Made by a program: the position numbers and the translations under genes. From REEP01 sp964603915 (GTDB lineage: Bacteria; Pseudomonadota; Alphaproteobacteria; Rhodospirillales; Defluviicoccaceae): a DNA stretch of 25,064 nt. Numbering within the stretch: position 1 is the first letter of the stretch; each line of letters opens with the position of its first letter. The stretch lies in assembly GCA_964603915.1 (NCBI GenBank), contig CAZRWU010000027.1:1-25064 (forward strand), read 5' to 3'. This document shows, one piece after another, positions 15,570 to 23,992 of this stretch. The notes below the pieces were generated by a model that had not been told where the DNA came from, ran no database searches, and saw only the letters and a list, made by a program, of their open reading frames with translations.

Positions 15570-16323
15570 CCGCGACGTTGTCGATCCATCCCCCAAAACG
15601 ACGAAGGACAACCGGCAACAGGGCCAGCGCCGCCAGGCTGGCAAGCGGCAGCACCACGTTCCAACGCAACAACATCTCCGCCGATACCGGCTCCGGCGCC
15701 TCTCCCATCATGGCGAGAGCCGCGCCAAAACTTGCGAAAACGAGCGAGATCGGCAACAGCCCAAGGAATGTGGCGAAAGCGATGGTGCGCAAACGCATCG
15801 CGAACGCCAACGGCAGCAGATTGACGAGCCAGCCCGGGATGATCGGCAAAAGTCTCAGCGCAAGCAAGTAGTTGAAACCTCGCGCCGTGATTTCACGCTC
15901 GACGGCGGAAAACTGCGATCCCAGATGTTTCTCGACAACGCCTGCGAAGAGAGGCCGGCCAGCCACGTACGCAACCGCGGCTGCCGCGGTTGCGCCAACA
16001 GCGGCGAGAGCGGCGCCAACGACCGTGCCGAACAGATAACCTCCCATTACGGTCATCATGGCTCCCGCGGGAAGCGGAGCCAGCCTTGCCGCCGCCGTCG
16101 ATGCAACAAATGTCGCCGCGGCGAGAAGCGGATTGGCGCTGATCCACGCGCCGGACAGATCCAGAAATTGCGCTACCGTGGCGGCGACATCGCCCGCGCG
16201 CGTTCCAGCTATCGCCAATCCCGCGATAACGATAACCGCCAACACGCCTACGGCCTTGAAACCGCGCCCTCCACCGCTAACCCTTCTCAGCATTCCGCCT
16301 TTTATCTCCAATCTCCTCGCCAT
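15481..16323 (-). CDS. TVP38/TMEM64 (VTT/DedA-type) membrane protein
   Basis: A 280-residue inner-membrane protein with about six hydrophobic segments. The VTT-domain core is recognisable in APLPAGAMMTVMGGYLFG and in LLALRLLPIIPGWLVNLLP, the conserved re-entrant and arginine-proline motifs. Relatives are implicated in lipid scrambling or membrane homeostasis, so its position tail-to-tail with a lipid transporter is suggestive but not proof of a link. Start could be 16323 or the internal Met at 16293, which has AAGG nearby; neither has a strong site. The C-terminal 30 residues or so (SGSSGSDSEPPRRS) are a polar tail encoded within the overlap with the lipoprotein gene. tRNA-Val lies upstream on the same strand. 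Confidence 0.88.
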   Translation of the reverse strand: MARRLEIKGGMLRRVSGGGRGFKAVGVLAVIVIAGLAIAGTRAGDVAATVAQFLDLSGAWISANPLLAAATFVASTAAARLAPLPAGAMMTVMGGYLFGTVVGAALAAVGATAAAAVAYVAGRPLFAGVVEKHLGSQFSAVEREITARGFNYLLALRLLPIIPGWLVNLLPLAFAMRLRTIAFATFLGLLPISLVFASFGAALAMMGEAPEPVSAEMLLRWNVVLPLASLAALALLPVVLRRFGGWIDNVAVRLRPAPELSGSSGSDSEPPRRSLGRKLR

Positions 16324-16480
16324 GTTGCGCCTGGTGAGTCGGCCTTACGACCGCGGCGTGCTTCGCCACTCTACCATATCGGACAGCTTATCATGTAGGA
16401 CAGAGCGCCAGCGAACGCAGGCCCGCGACTGGAAACAAGTCGTTTGCAGCCTCGACAATCCTTGCAGGCGGATTGGAGGA

Positions 16481-16555
16481 TGGTGGGCGCGCGTGGGATC
16501 GAACCACGGACCCCTGCCGTGTGAAGACAGTGCTCTCCCGCTGAGCTACGCGCCC
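16481..16555 (-). tRNA. tRNA-Val(CAC)
   Basis: On the minus strand the 75 bases fold with acceptor GGGCGCG/CGCGCCC, D arm GCTC/GAGC, anticodon stem CTGTC/GGCAG around loop TTCACAC, and T loop TTCGATC. The discriminator is A and CCA is encoded. Anticodon CAC reads GUG valine codons. Confidence 0.95.
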
Positions 16556-16581
16556 CTTCCCGATCGCGGTTGGGAGCCCTC

Positions 16582-16610
16582 ATTTAAAGATGCGCGCCGA
16601 TTTCTGTCAA
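16582..16610 (-). promoter_or_regulatory. Promoter of tRNA-Val
   Basis: Read on the minus strand, a perfect TTGACA (16605-16610) and TTAAAT (16582-16587) are 17 bases apart. The predicted start is near 16575, about 20 bases before the mature tRNA. The same transcript could continue into the TVP38-type gene. Confidence 0.65.
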
Positions 16611-16769
16611 GAAAGCCCGCCGTGAATGATATTCCCTTTCGTCCATCTTCAAGACCGTTATCCCAGGATAATGCACCCTGCCCCCGGCTTCGCGATAACC
16701 TTTACAAGTGGAAGCTGGAAAGGTCCACGGAAGGGTTGCAGGGCTACACAGAAGAGGAGAGGGCAAGCT

Positions 16770-17126
16770 ATGAAGTTTTCTCAACCGCTTATGATCGCCG
16801 CAGTCCCCGTCTTTGCGCTGCTGCTGATGAGCGCACCGGCGTCGGCGCAGACCGTCGAGCAGAGTGAACGGCTAGAGCCGATGCCATGCGAGCAAGAGGT
16901 GGCCGAAAATCTGAAGCAACACGACATCAATTGGGAAGAGGTCAAAGACAGCTCTGAGTTCTTCCGCACGGATCCGACCGCCGATAGGCAAGTTGGCATT
17001 CATGTCTGGGTGCGGCCGCCGCAGTGCGAGGAAGGCTGGCTGGTGATGGACATGGCTTCTAGTTGCGCGGTGCGGAGCACCTGGACCACGGGCGGTTGCA
17101 GCCTTCCGGATGTTCCTACCTACTGA
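16770..17126 (+). CDS. Small secreted protein of unknown function
   Basis: A 118-residue product from ATG 16770, with AGGAGAGGG at 16755-16763 as ribosome binding site. Residues 1-26 form a Sec signal peptide (MKFSQPLMIAAVPVFALLLM, ending APASAQ), so the mature protein of about 92 residues is periplasmic or secreted. It contains four cysteines (about 40, 87, 99 and 109), enough for two disulfides, and is rich in acidic residues near the start. I do not recognise a domain. It stands alone: tRNA-Val is divergent upstream, and the downstream glycosidase gene is 325 bases away. Confidence 0.8.
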   Translation: MKFSQPLMIAAVPVFALLLMSAPASAQTVEQSERLEPMPCEQEVAENLKQHDINWEEVKDSSEFFRTDPTADRQVGIHVWVRPPQCEEGWLVMDMASSCAVRSTWTTGGCSLPDVPTY

Positions 17127-17187
17127 CGACGATCACGTGTTTTCACGAAAGCTGCGCTTGCGCGGCTGATTGATCGTGATGGGAGGG

Positions 17188-17211
17188 AGGGTCTGCATTG
17201 TCTCAGACCCT
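17188..17211 (+). terminator. Likely terminator after the small secreted protein
   Basis: AGGGTCTG (17188-17195) pairs perfectly with CAGACCCT (17204-17211) around an eight-base loop, 61 bases after the stop. A weaker outer GGGA/TCCC pair extends it. A T-rich run (17230-17241) comes only some 18 bases later, so intrinsic termination is likely but not certain. Confidence 0.45.
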
Positions 17212-17330
17212 TCGTTCCCCTTGCTCCCGTTTTTCTTGTTTCTGGGCATCGACGCAATCGCTCAGCGATGCCGGCTTGCGGGGCCTATGGCTCGCTTGCG
17301 GTGAAGATTTCCCTCTTGCAATATCCGGTT

Positions 17331-17358
17331 GACAGAGCGTCGCAGGAGACGCCCTGTC
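17331..17358. repeat. Inverted repeat upstream of the GH57 gene
   Basis: GACAGAGCGTC and GACGCCCTGTC pair over 11 positions with one mismatch around the loop GCAGGA. There is no T-tract, so a regulatory or processing role is as possible as termination. Confidence 0.4.
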
Positions 17359-17451
17359 CCTTGTTGAAACGCCTCTCCAGGCGGTCGACCGACGCGGCGC
17401 CGGCATCAACAGGCGCCACTAGCCTAACAACGGCACAGAAAGAGAACCTTC

Positions 17452-19566
17452 ATGGCGGTGTTCAGCAGATTTCTTCGCATCCATCTTCCGCAAACGATCA
17501 CCGCCGAGGCATCAGGCAAGAATCCCGCCTTCGAGATCACCATCGACGCCGATGGCGACATCCCGTTTCCGCAAGTCATCCTGCACGCTGGCGCCCGTCA
17601 GCATTTGCTGAAGGAAGAGGCGATTGAAATGGCGCCGAGCGACGATGGCGCGACTTATATCGCCAAGGTTCCGGCGGGATTGCTCGCACCCGGTGAAGTT
17701 CGAGTGCAGGTGGAGGGCTGCCGCAAGGCCGACTGGCGGGCGGCCGGTGGCGGCGACTGGATCAAGGAATTCCGCACCATCAACGTTGCCGCAGACAAGC
17801 GGACGGCGCCAGCGCTTGGCGTCGTTGCGGGCGTCACGGTTACCGTCTACTTCGGCATCCACAAACATATGCATCAGCCGTATTACAACACGACCGATCC
17901 CGACTACTGGGACGGCGAAAAGGACGGCATTTTCGGATCGCGGGCCGGCAACTATACGACGTTCATCCCCGCGGCGGTGCGCCAGTACATCGACGGCGGC
18001 CTCCCCCACGGCGGGCTGTCGACGAGCTGGAGCGGCTCCCTGATCGAACAGTTGAACCGGTGCGCCCGCGACGGTCTATGCGGCGGCCGGTTCGCCAATT
18101 GGAACGAACCATTGCGAGAGATTGCGCAAGCCAAGACCGCGCTCGGACACCCGCGCGTCGATTTCACCGCGTTCGGGTTCTACCATCCCCTGATGCCCTT
18201 GATTCCGGCGCGGGACATCATCAAGCAGATCGAATGGCACCGCGCAATCGTCAAGCAGGCCTTCGGCGTCGACGCCTCGCGTATCCTGTTTCCACCGGAG
18301 ACCGCCTTTCATGTCCGGATGATACCCGCACTGCTTGATGCCGGAGTGGGGGCGATAATCTACGACTCGATTCATCGCTACCGGGCCTGCCAGCAATATC
18401 CATATGCCGGCATGAGCGAAGGCATACTGCCGCCGAATCCAGCCGAGCAGGTCAATCCGGCCATGGACGATTGGCTGCAACTGCACAACATCTGGGCCGG
18501 ATCGAAAATTTCTCCGGGAACCCTGCGGCCAGAATATGTCGTTTATGAAGACCCCGAGGGCAATTTGCACAAGATCATCGCCATTCCGGCGGAGCGCTAC
18601 ATCGGCAACGAGGACGCGCGCGGCGGCTATGGCGCCTTGCAGTATCCCGACGTCCTGGGGCAGGTCTACGATCAGATCGTCGTCACCGGCAGCTTCGATC
18701 CCAAGCATCCGCCGTTCTTCTTGCTGCATTCCGATGGCGACAACCACGGCGGCGGCGCCGACAGCTACTATCACCACAACACCAGCGAATTGGTCCGCTG
18801 GCTGGGCCAAGATCCGCGGTTCGCGCTGACGACCATCGAAGACTACCTGGAACGGTTTCCGCCCGATCCGGCAAATGCCATTCACATCGAGCCAGGCTCG
18901 TGGAGCGGCGCCGACAATGGCGACCCTCAGTTCATGAAGTGGTTCAGCCGGTATAACGAACCGTATTCGCCCGACCTCAATTCATGGGCTGTGCTCACGG
19001 CCTTCCAAAACATGGTGCATGCGCTGGAGGATATGGATCCCGAGGCCGAGGCGTTGCCCGAGGCCATCCGCCTGATGCTCACTGCGGAGACAAGCTGCTA
19101 CTGGTATTGGACAGGCCAGCACGAGTGGGACCAGCAAGTCACCAACGCCGCCAACAAGGGCTACGCGTTGATGCGGAACGCGATTGATGCCATCATCGGC
19201 AAGAAGCGGGACCGCACGCCACCCACCATTTTCACGCCGTGGGTGATCCCGGAGAACCCGGGTGGCAAAACCTGGGGCCAGGGATGCCTGAAGGACGCAC
19301 CGCGTGAGGGCTTCGTTCATACGTTCGTTTTCGACATCGCTGGCCTCAACCGCGTCGAACTGGTCATTCGAGCTGGAAGCGACGAGGACAGGGTAACCAT
19401 GGACCACCTCGGTCCTTATCCTTCTCAGACAGGCGCCGCCATGACCGCCGAATACTATACGGCCGCACTCCCCGTCGGCGCCGGCGACGTTCGCTATTTT
19501 ATCGAGGCGGAAGACGGATGCGGCAATGTAGCGAGAAGCGCTCTGGAGCGGGTTTATCTTGCCTGA
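17452..19566 (+). CDS. Glycoside hydrolase family 57 protein with flanking beta-sandwich domains
   Basis: A 704-residue alpha-glucan-active enzyme by family. The GH57 conserved motifs appear in order: HKHMHQP (His141), GGLSTSWSGS, FGFYHPLMP, FPPETAF with the presumed nucleophile Glu283, LLHSDGDNHGGG with the presumed acid Asp at 428 or 430, and YWYWTGQ. GH57 enzymes are retaining amylases, branching enzymes or glucanotransferases; the exact activity cannot be told from these motifs. Residues 1-110 and about 620-704 look like Ig/Fn3-type beta domains that may bind glucan. There is no signal peptide, so it probably acts on intracellular glycogen or similar. The ATG at 17452 has only a weak AAAGAGA upstream. 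It converges on gph, 28 bases away, and has no other glycogen genes nearby. Confidence 0.88.
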   Translation: MAVFSRFLRIHLPQTITAEASGKNPAFEITIDADGDIPFPQVILHAGARQHLLKEEAIEMAPSDDGATYIAKVPAGLLAPGEVRVQVEGCRKADWRAAGGGDWIKEFRTINVAADKRTAPALGVVAGVTVTVYFGIHKHMHQPYYNTTDPDYWDGEKDGIFGSRAGNYTTFIPAAVRQYIDGGLPHGGLSTSWSGSLIEQLNRCARDGLCGGRFANWNEPLREIAQAKTALGHPRVDFTAFGFYHPLMPLIPARDIIKQIEWHRAIVKQAFGVDASRILFPPETAFHVRMIPALLDAGVGAIIYDSIHRYRACQQYPYAGMSEGILPPNPAEQVNPAMDDWLQLHNIWAGSKISPGTLRPEYVVYEDPEGNLHKIIAIPAERYIGNEDARGGYGALQYPDVLGQVYDQIVVTGSFDPKHPPFFLLHSDGDNHGGGADSYYHHNTSELVRWLGQDPRFALTTIEDYLERFPPDPANAIHIEPGSWSGADNGDPQFMKWFSRYNEPYSPDLNSWAVLTAFQNMVHALEDMDPEAEALPEAIRLMLTAETSCYWYWTGQHEWDQQVTNAANKGYALMRNAIDAIIGKKRDRTPPTIFTPWVIPENPGGKTWGQGCLKDAPREGFVHTFVFDIAGLNRVELVIRAGSDEDRVTMDHLGPYPSQTGAAMTAEYYTAALPVGAGDVRYFIEAEDGCGNVARSALERVYLA

Positions 19567-19594
19567 CGCATACTGGATTCCGCGATCTGGCGGC

Positions 19595-20284
19595 TTAACC
19601 GCGCGTACTCAACGGCCTGTCGATCACTTGCGCTATGGCCGCCGGAAGTTCGGCGAATGTTTGGATGATGACGTCGGCCCCGAGGCTCACTGCCGGCACC
19701 CGAGTATAACCACCCGCGCGAATGATGACCGGCACGCCGGCCGCGCGCGCGACCTGGACATCGTTGGCGTTGTCGCCGACCATGACCGCCTCGGCTGACG
19801 ATGCTCCGAGCCGTTGGAGAACCGCCAGTAAAAGCCGTGGGTCGGGCTTCTTGACTCCTTCCAGGCTGTCGCCGCCAACGACGGCATCGAAGAAACGCGC
19901 AAGGTCCAAATCGCGCAGCACCTCGCAGGCTGCCCGCTCCGGCTTGTTCGTGCACACCCCAAGCGACCAGTTTTCGTCTCGCAAAGCGGCGAGGACTGCC
20001 GGCGCCTCAGGGTAGGGACGAGTCGAATCAGTCGCGTGACCTTCATAAAAGGAGAGGAATCGCGCGGTCCGCGGCTGAAGTGCGTCCTCCTCCTGAGCGC
20101 CACCGGCAGCATGAAAAGCGCGCTGGACCAGCTTGGCCGCGCCATCGCCGATCATGCCGATCACCTCGTCAAGGGTAAGAGCCCGCCGCCCCTCCTCGGC
20201 GAGGAGCTTGTTGATGGCAACATGCAGGTCGGCTGCGCTGTCAACCAGCGTGCCGTCGAGGTCGAAGACGATGGCCTTGGCCAT
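19595..20284 (-). CDS. gph: Phosphoglycolate phosphatase
   Basis: A 229-residue HAD-superfamily phosphatase that removes phosphate from 2-phosphoglycolate, clearing a by-product of DNA repair or oxygenation. All four HAD motifs are visible: DLDGTLVDS with Asp8 and Asp10, TNKP at 112-115, Lys146 in VKKPDP, and GDNANDV with Asp171 and Asp175. Length and the helical cap between motifs one and two fit the Gph/CbbZ group. The gene is divergent from glmU, an arrangement common in alphaproteobacteria. The stretch just upstream of its ATG forms an inverted repeat containing the only AAGG-like site. Other small phosphate esters are possible substrates. Confidence 0.9.
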   Translation of the reverse strand: MAKAIVFDLDGTLVDSAADLHVAINKLLAEEGRRALTLDEVIGMIGDGAAKLVQRAFHAAGGAQEEDALQPRTARFLSFYEGHATDSTRPYPEAPAVLAALRDENWSLGVCTNKPERAACEVLRDLDLARFFDAVVGGDSLEGVKKPDPRLLLAVLQRLGASSAEAVMVGDNANDVQVARAAGVPVIIRAGGYTRVPAVSLGADVIIQTFAELPAAIAQVIDRPLSTRG

Positions 20285-20286
20285 GC

Positions 20287-20304
20287 AAAAAGGTAATCCT
20301 TTTT
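20287..20304 (-). promoter_or_regulatory. Inverted repeat in the gph leader
   Basis: AAAAAGG (20287-20293) and CCTTTTT (20298-20304) are perfect partners around TAAT. In the gph message the AAAAAGG copy, the nearest Shine-Dalgarno-like sequence, would be paired in a stem ending two bases before the ATG, which could limit translation. Confidence 0.35.
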
Positions 20305-20429
20305 TAGTAAATTTGCGTCAATGATGCTCGCGCCGGGACGAACCCCTTGGCGTGGCGCGCAGCGTATGGCACCTTTCCGGGATCTCCCCCGTCATGATTC
20401 GATAGCAGGTTCTAATAGAAGGTTCCTTG

Positions 20430-21800
20430 ATGACCAATAGGAAAACGGCCGTCGTCATGCTCGCCGCCGGGCTTGGCACACGGATGAAGTCCGAACTGCC
20501 CAAGGTCCTGCACCCCCTGGCGAATCGCCCGATGATTGCCCATCTTCTCGATACTGTCGCCGCCTTGGCGCCGGAGCGCGTCGTCGTGGTGATTGGCGAA
20601 GACATGGACGCCGTCGCCAAGACCGTTGCCCCCCACCCCATCGTCGTGCAGCATCCTCGCCTCGGAACCGGACATGCGGTGATGGCTGCGCGCGCGGCGC
20701 TCGCCGATTTCGACGGCGATGTCTTAATCGTTTACGGCGATACGCCACTCATCACCCAGGCGACGCTCGAGCGGATGCTGGCGGCGCGGCGGGCTGCAAC
20801 CAATCCGGCCGTTATCGTGCTTGGCTTTCGCCCCGCCGATCCTGGCGCCTATGGCCGGCTCATTGTCGGACCGGATGGTAGTCTCGACGCCATCGTCGAA
20901 GCCAACGATGCAACGCCCGAGCAGCATGCTATCGGCCTCTGCAATTCCGGCGTCATGGCCGTCGACGGCGCGCGCTTGTTCGCCTTGCTGGATCGCGTCG
21001 GCAACGCCAATGCTAAGGGCGAATACTATCTCACCGACATCGTGCATCTGGCGCGCGGCGACGGCATCGCTTGCGGCTTCGTTGAAGGCGGCGCGCGCGA
21101 ATTGCTCGGCGTCAACTCGCGCGCCGATCTTGCTGCCGCCGAGGCTATTGTTCAGGATGGTCTGCGATCCAGGGCGATGGCGGAAGGCGCGAGCCTCGTT
21201 GACCCGCGGACGGTCTGGTTCAGCTGGGACACCACGCTTGGCCGCGACGTCACCATCGGCCCTTCCGTTGTCTTTGGTCCGGGCGTGCGCATTGGAAACA
21301 ATGTGAAAGTTCTTGGCTTCTGTCATTTCGAGGGCGCACGCGTGGAAGACGGGGCCGTCATTGGCCCCTTCGCCCGGCTGCGACCCGGCGCCGTGATCGG
21401 AGCGGACGCCCACGTCGGCAATTTCGTCGAGATCAAGAATGCCGTCATCGAGCGGGGCGCCAAGGCCAACCACCTCAGCTATATCGGCGATGCCCGTGTT
21501 GGCGCTAAGGCCAACATCGGCGCCGGCACCATCACCTGCAACTACGACGGTTTCTTCAAGAGCCACACCGACATCGGCGCCGGCGCCTTCATCGGCTCAA
21601 ACACGTGCCTGGTCGCGCCGGTAACCATCGGTGATGGCGCCATCATCGGCGCCGGCAGCGCGATCGCCAAGAATGTTCCCGGCGACGCGCTGGCCGTCAC
21701 CCGGGGGCCCTTCATCGTTCGCGAAAAGTGGGCGCGCGATTTCCGCGAGCGCCGGGGGACAGAGAAAATCGCGGCAAGCAAGGCTAAACAGGAAAGCTGA
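20430..21800 (+). CDS. glmU: Bifunctional GlcNAc-1-P uridyltransferase / GlcN-1-P acetyltransferase
   Basis: A 456-residue cytoplasmic enzyme that acetylates glucosamine-1-phosphate and then couples it to UTP, giving UDP-GlcNAc for peptidoglycan and lipopolysaccharide. The N-terminal nucleotidyltransferase starts with LAAGLGTRMKSELPKVLHP (11-29) and contains YGDTPL and NSGVM. From about residue 250 the left-handed beta-helix hexapeptide repeats appear (VTIGPSVVFGPGVRIG and later), with the acetyltransferase active-site region NHLSYIGDARVG and NIGAGTITCNYDG. Start ATG 20430 is preceded by AGAAGG with seven bases of spacing; an in-frame TTG lies three bases before it. glmS follows after nine bases, so the two genes are co-transcribed. 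Confidence 0.97.
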   Translation: MTNRKTAVVMLAAGLGTRMKSELPKVLHPLANRPMIAHLLDTVAALAPERVVVVIGEDMDAVAKTVAPHPIVVQHPRLGTGHAVMAARAALADFDGDVLIVYGDTPLITQATLERMLAARRAATNPAVIVLGFRPADPGAYGRLIVGPDGSLDAIVEANDATPEQHAIGLCNSGVMAVDGARLFALLDRVGNANAKGEYYLTDIVHLARGDGIACGFVEGGARELLGVNSRADLAAAEAIVQDGLRSRAMAEGASLVDPRTVWFSWDTTLGRDVTIGPSVVFGPGVRIGNNVKVLGFCHFEGARVEDGAVIGPFARLRPGAVIGADAHVGNFVEIKNAVIERGAKANHLSYIGDARVGAKANIGAGTITCNYDGFFKSHTDIGAGAFIGSNTCLVAPVTIGDGAIIGAGSAIAKNVPGDALAVTRGPFIVREKWARDFRERRGTEKIAASKAKQES

Positions 21801-21809
21801 CAACGTATC

Positions 21810-23633
21810 ATGTGCGGAATTATTGGTATTATTGGCAGGGCAAAGGTCGGACCGCTGCTGGTCGAGGGTCTCAAACGGCTTGAGTATCGCGGCTATGACT
21901 CCGCCGGCATCGCCACTCTCGTCAACGGCTCGATCGAACGGCGCCGCGCCGAAGGTAAGATCGCCAATTTGGAAGCGGTCCTTCAGGCTCGACCTGTCGA
22001 GGGCGAGATCGGCATCGCCCATACCCGCTGGGCGACTCACGGCGCGCCCACGGAGAACAACGCCCACCCCCACGCCGACGAGCGCGTCGCGCTGGTTCAC
22101 AACGGCATCATCGAGAATTTTCAGAGCCTGCGCCGCGAATTGATGGCCAAAGGCCGCAAATTCACCACCGATACCGACACAGAGGTCGTCGTTCACCTGA
22201 TCAGCAGCTATCTCGCCGAGGGGGCGACGCCGCAGCAGGCGGTGCAGGCCTCGCTCGAACGGCTCGAAGGCGCCTTCGCCCTCGCCATTCTCTTTGCCGG
22301 CCACCGGGAAATGATGATCGGGGCCCGTCGCGGCAGCCCGCTCGCCATCGGCTATGGCGACGGCGAGATGTACCTCGGGTCGGACAGCTTGGCCCTGGCG
22401 CCGCTGACGAGCCGCATCTGCTACCTCGACGAAGGCGACTGGGCCGAAGTGACGGCGACGGGCGCGACCATTCATGACGCCACCGGCGCCGTCGTCGAGC
22501 GCGAGATCCGGCTGACCGCGACCAGTGGCGCGATGATCGGTAAGGGCAATTATCCCCACTTCATGCTCAAGGAGATCTACGAACAGCCGGCGGTCATGGG
22601 CGACACGTTGCATTCGTTCCTCAATCCTTGGAACTACCTGGTCAAGATGCCGCTGATGTCGCTCGATCCGACGCGGATCAGCCGGATCACGATGATCGCC
22701 TGCGGCACTTCCTTCCACGCCGCGCTCGTCGCCAAATATTGGTTCGAGCGGATCGCCCGCATTCCGGTCGATGTCGATATCGCCTCGGAATTCCGCTACC
22801 GAGCCGCCGATCTGCCGCAGGGCGGTCTTGCCGTGTTCATTTCTCAGTCCGGCGAGACCGCCGACACCTTGGCGGCGATCCGCTACGCCCGCCAGCAGGG
22901 GCAGCACATCCTCAGCATCGTCAACGTCGCTGAAAGCTCGATGGCGCGGCAATCCGATACGGTCTTGCTGACGCAAGCCGGTCCCGAAATCGGCGTCGCC
23001 TCGACCAAGGCGTTCACCACTCAGCTCACCGTGCTCGCGTGTCTCGTCATCTATATCGCCGCCAAACGCGGCGCTATCGATCGGCCAACCGAGAAGGCGT
23101 TGTGCCAGGCGCTCACCGAGGTGCCGGGGCGGACCAATGACGTCCTCAACAACAACGACCGGCTAGCGGAGATTGCCCGGCAGGTGGCGGAGGCGCGCGA
23201 CGTTCTTTATCTCGGCCGCGGCACGGGCTATCCCATTGCCCTGGAAGGCGCGCTGAAACTGAAGGAAATCAGCTACATTCACGCCGAGGGCTATGCCGCT
23301 GGCGAAATGAAGCACGGACCGATCGCGCTGATCGACGAGAATATGCCCATCATCGTCATCGCGCCTTCGGATGGCTTGTTCGACAAGACCGCGTCGAACA
23401 TGCAGGAGGTCATCGCTCGCGGCGGCCGGGTCATCTTTCTCTCTGACAAGGCAGGCATCGAGCGGCTTGGCGATCTCGCCGCGGCCACCGTGGAGTTGCC
23501 TCAGGTCGACCCCTTCGTCGCTCCCATTCTTTATACGATCCCTGTGCAGCTCCTCGCCTACCACGTCGCTGTGGCCAAGGGAACCGATGTCGACCAGCCC
23601 CGCAACCTCGCCAAGAGCGTCACCGTCGAATAG
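21810..23633 (+). CDS. glmS: Glutamine-fructose-6-phosphate aminotransferase (isomerizing)
   Basis: A 607-residue enzyme that makes glucosamine-6-phosphate from fructose-6-phosphate and glutamine, the entry step to UDP-GlcNAc. After Met removal, Cys2 of MCGIIGIIG is the N-terminal nucleophile of the glutaminase domain (to about 240), with RWATHGAPTENNAHPH typical of the site. Two SIS sugar-isomerase domains follow: CGTSFHAALVAKYW with ISQSGETADT, then LGRGTGYPIALEGALKLKEISY with HAEGYAAGEMKHGPIAL. The C-terminus ends LAKSVTVE, as required for the sugar site. Length is normal. It is downstream of glmU with a nine-base gap and no close ribosome binding site, so coupling to glmU translation is likely. 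No glmS ribozyme was seen in the gap. Confidence 0.97.
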   Translation: MCGIIGIIGRAKVGPLLVEGLKRLEYRGYDSAGIATLVNGSIERRRAEGKIANLEAVLQARPVEGEIGIAHTRWATHGAPTENNAHPHADERVALVHNGIIENFQSLRRELMAKGRKFTTDTDTEVVVHLISSYLAEGATPQQAVQASLERLEGAFALAILFAGHREMMIGARRGSPLAIGYGDGEMYLGSDSLALAPLTSRICYLDEGDWAEVTATGATIHDATGAVVEREIRLTATSGAMIGKGNYPHFMLKEIYEQPAVMGDTLHSFLNPWNYLVKMPLMSLDPTRISRITMIACGTSFHAALVAKYWFERIARIPVDVDIASEFRYRAADLPQGGLAVFISQSGETADTLAAIRYARQQGQHILSIVNVAESSMARQSDTVLLTQAGPEIGVASTKAFTTQLTVLACLVIYIAAKRGAIDRPTEKALCQALTEVPGRTNDVLNNNDRLAEIARQVAEARDVLYLGRGTGYPIALEGALKLKEISYIHAEGYAAGEMKHGPIALIDENMPIIVIAPSDGLFDKTASNMQEVIARGGRVIFLSDKAGIERLGDLAAATVELPQVDPFVAPILYTIPVQLLAYHVAVAKGTDVDQPRNLAKSVTVE

Positions 23634-23992
23634 CGTCGCGCACACCGCGTAAGAGCCCCGCACGAACCCACGGTTACCGCCCGGGAACCGGCTACACCCC
23701 GGGCGGAGTTGTGGATCGCCATCCCGCTCCGTGCCCTCTTTAGGGGGATGCGGCTCAAGATAATTGTTCTCATGTTGACATTTGCAAATGAATAGGGAGA
23801 ATGAAATTCTCCTTCATGTGCCTCTTGAGCAACGCCCGAAGCAAACCCTCGCTTCCTCCACTAAGAATGGCGGAATTATACTTACATTTCTTCGAAAAAT
23901 ATTCTTGCTGACAACCGATACTTTATTGCGTAAGACAGCCGCATATCATCCCGGCATCCAGTCCACTTCCATTGCCACGGGAGACGCATGCA
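23634..23992. other. AT-richer intergenic region after glmS
   Basis: 359 bases with a GC-rich hairpin near the start and a marked drop in GC from about 23750 on. A perfect TTGACA lies at 23775-23780 with GAGAAT 16 bases on, a 12-base palindrome CATTTGCAAATG at 23779-23790, and a small hairpin GGAGAAT/ATTCTCC at 23796-23812. A frame starting at 23788 runs into the next gene but shows no domain. Confidence 0.55.
23677..23706 (+). terminator. Hairpin terminator after glmS
   Basis: CCGCCCGGG (23677-23685) and CCCGGGCGG (23698-23706) form a perfect 9-base stem with a 12-base loop, 43 bases after the glmS stop. No T-tract follows, so termination may be Rho-dependent or the hairpin may only protect the message end. 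Confidence 0.45.

Larger units (their letters stand above)
17127..17451. other. Intergenic region with two hairpins
   Basis: 325 bases between the secreted protein and the GH57 gene. It holds a probable terminator at 17188-17211 followed by a T-rich stretch, and a second hairpin at 17331-17358 whose left arm overlaps a TTGACA (17329-17334) lacking a good -10. No gene is supported. Confidence 0.6.

Noticed and set aside
16371..16583. Minus-strand open frame of 70 codons and a plus-strand frame across tRNA-Val
   Set aside because: The SSAGEHCLHTAGVRGSIPRAP and GPLPCEDSALPLSYAP segments are translations of tRNA-Val, not protein-coding sequence.
21801..21809. Possible glmS ribozyme before glmS
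   Set aside because: Only nine bases separate glmU and glmS, too few for the ribozyme, which is typical of Firmicutes.
21597..22976. Open frame of 459 codons on the minus strand
   Set aside because: Antisense to the end of glmU and the first half of glmS, both certain genes.
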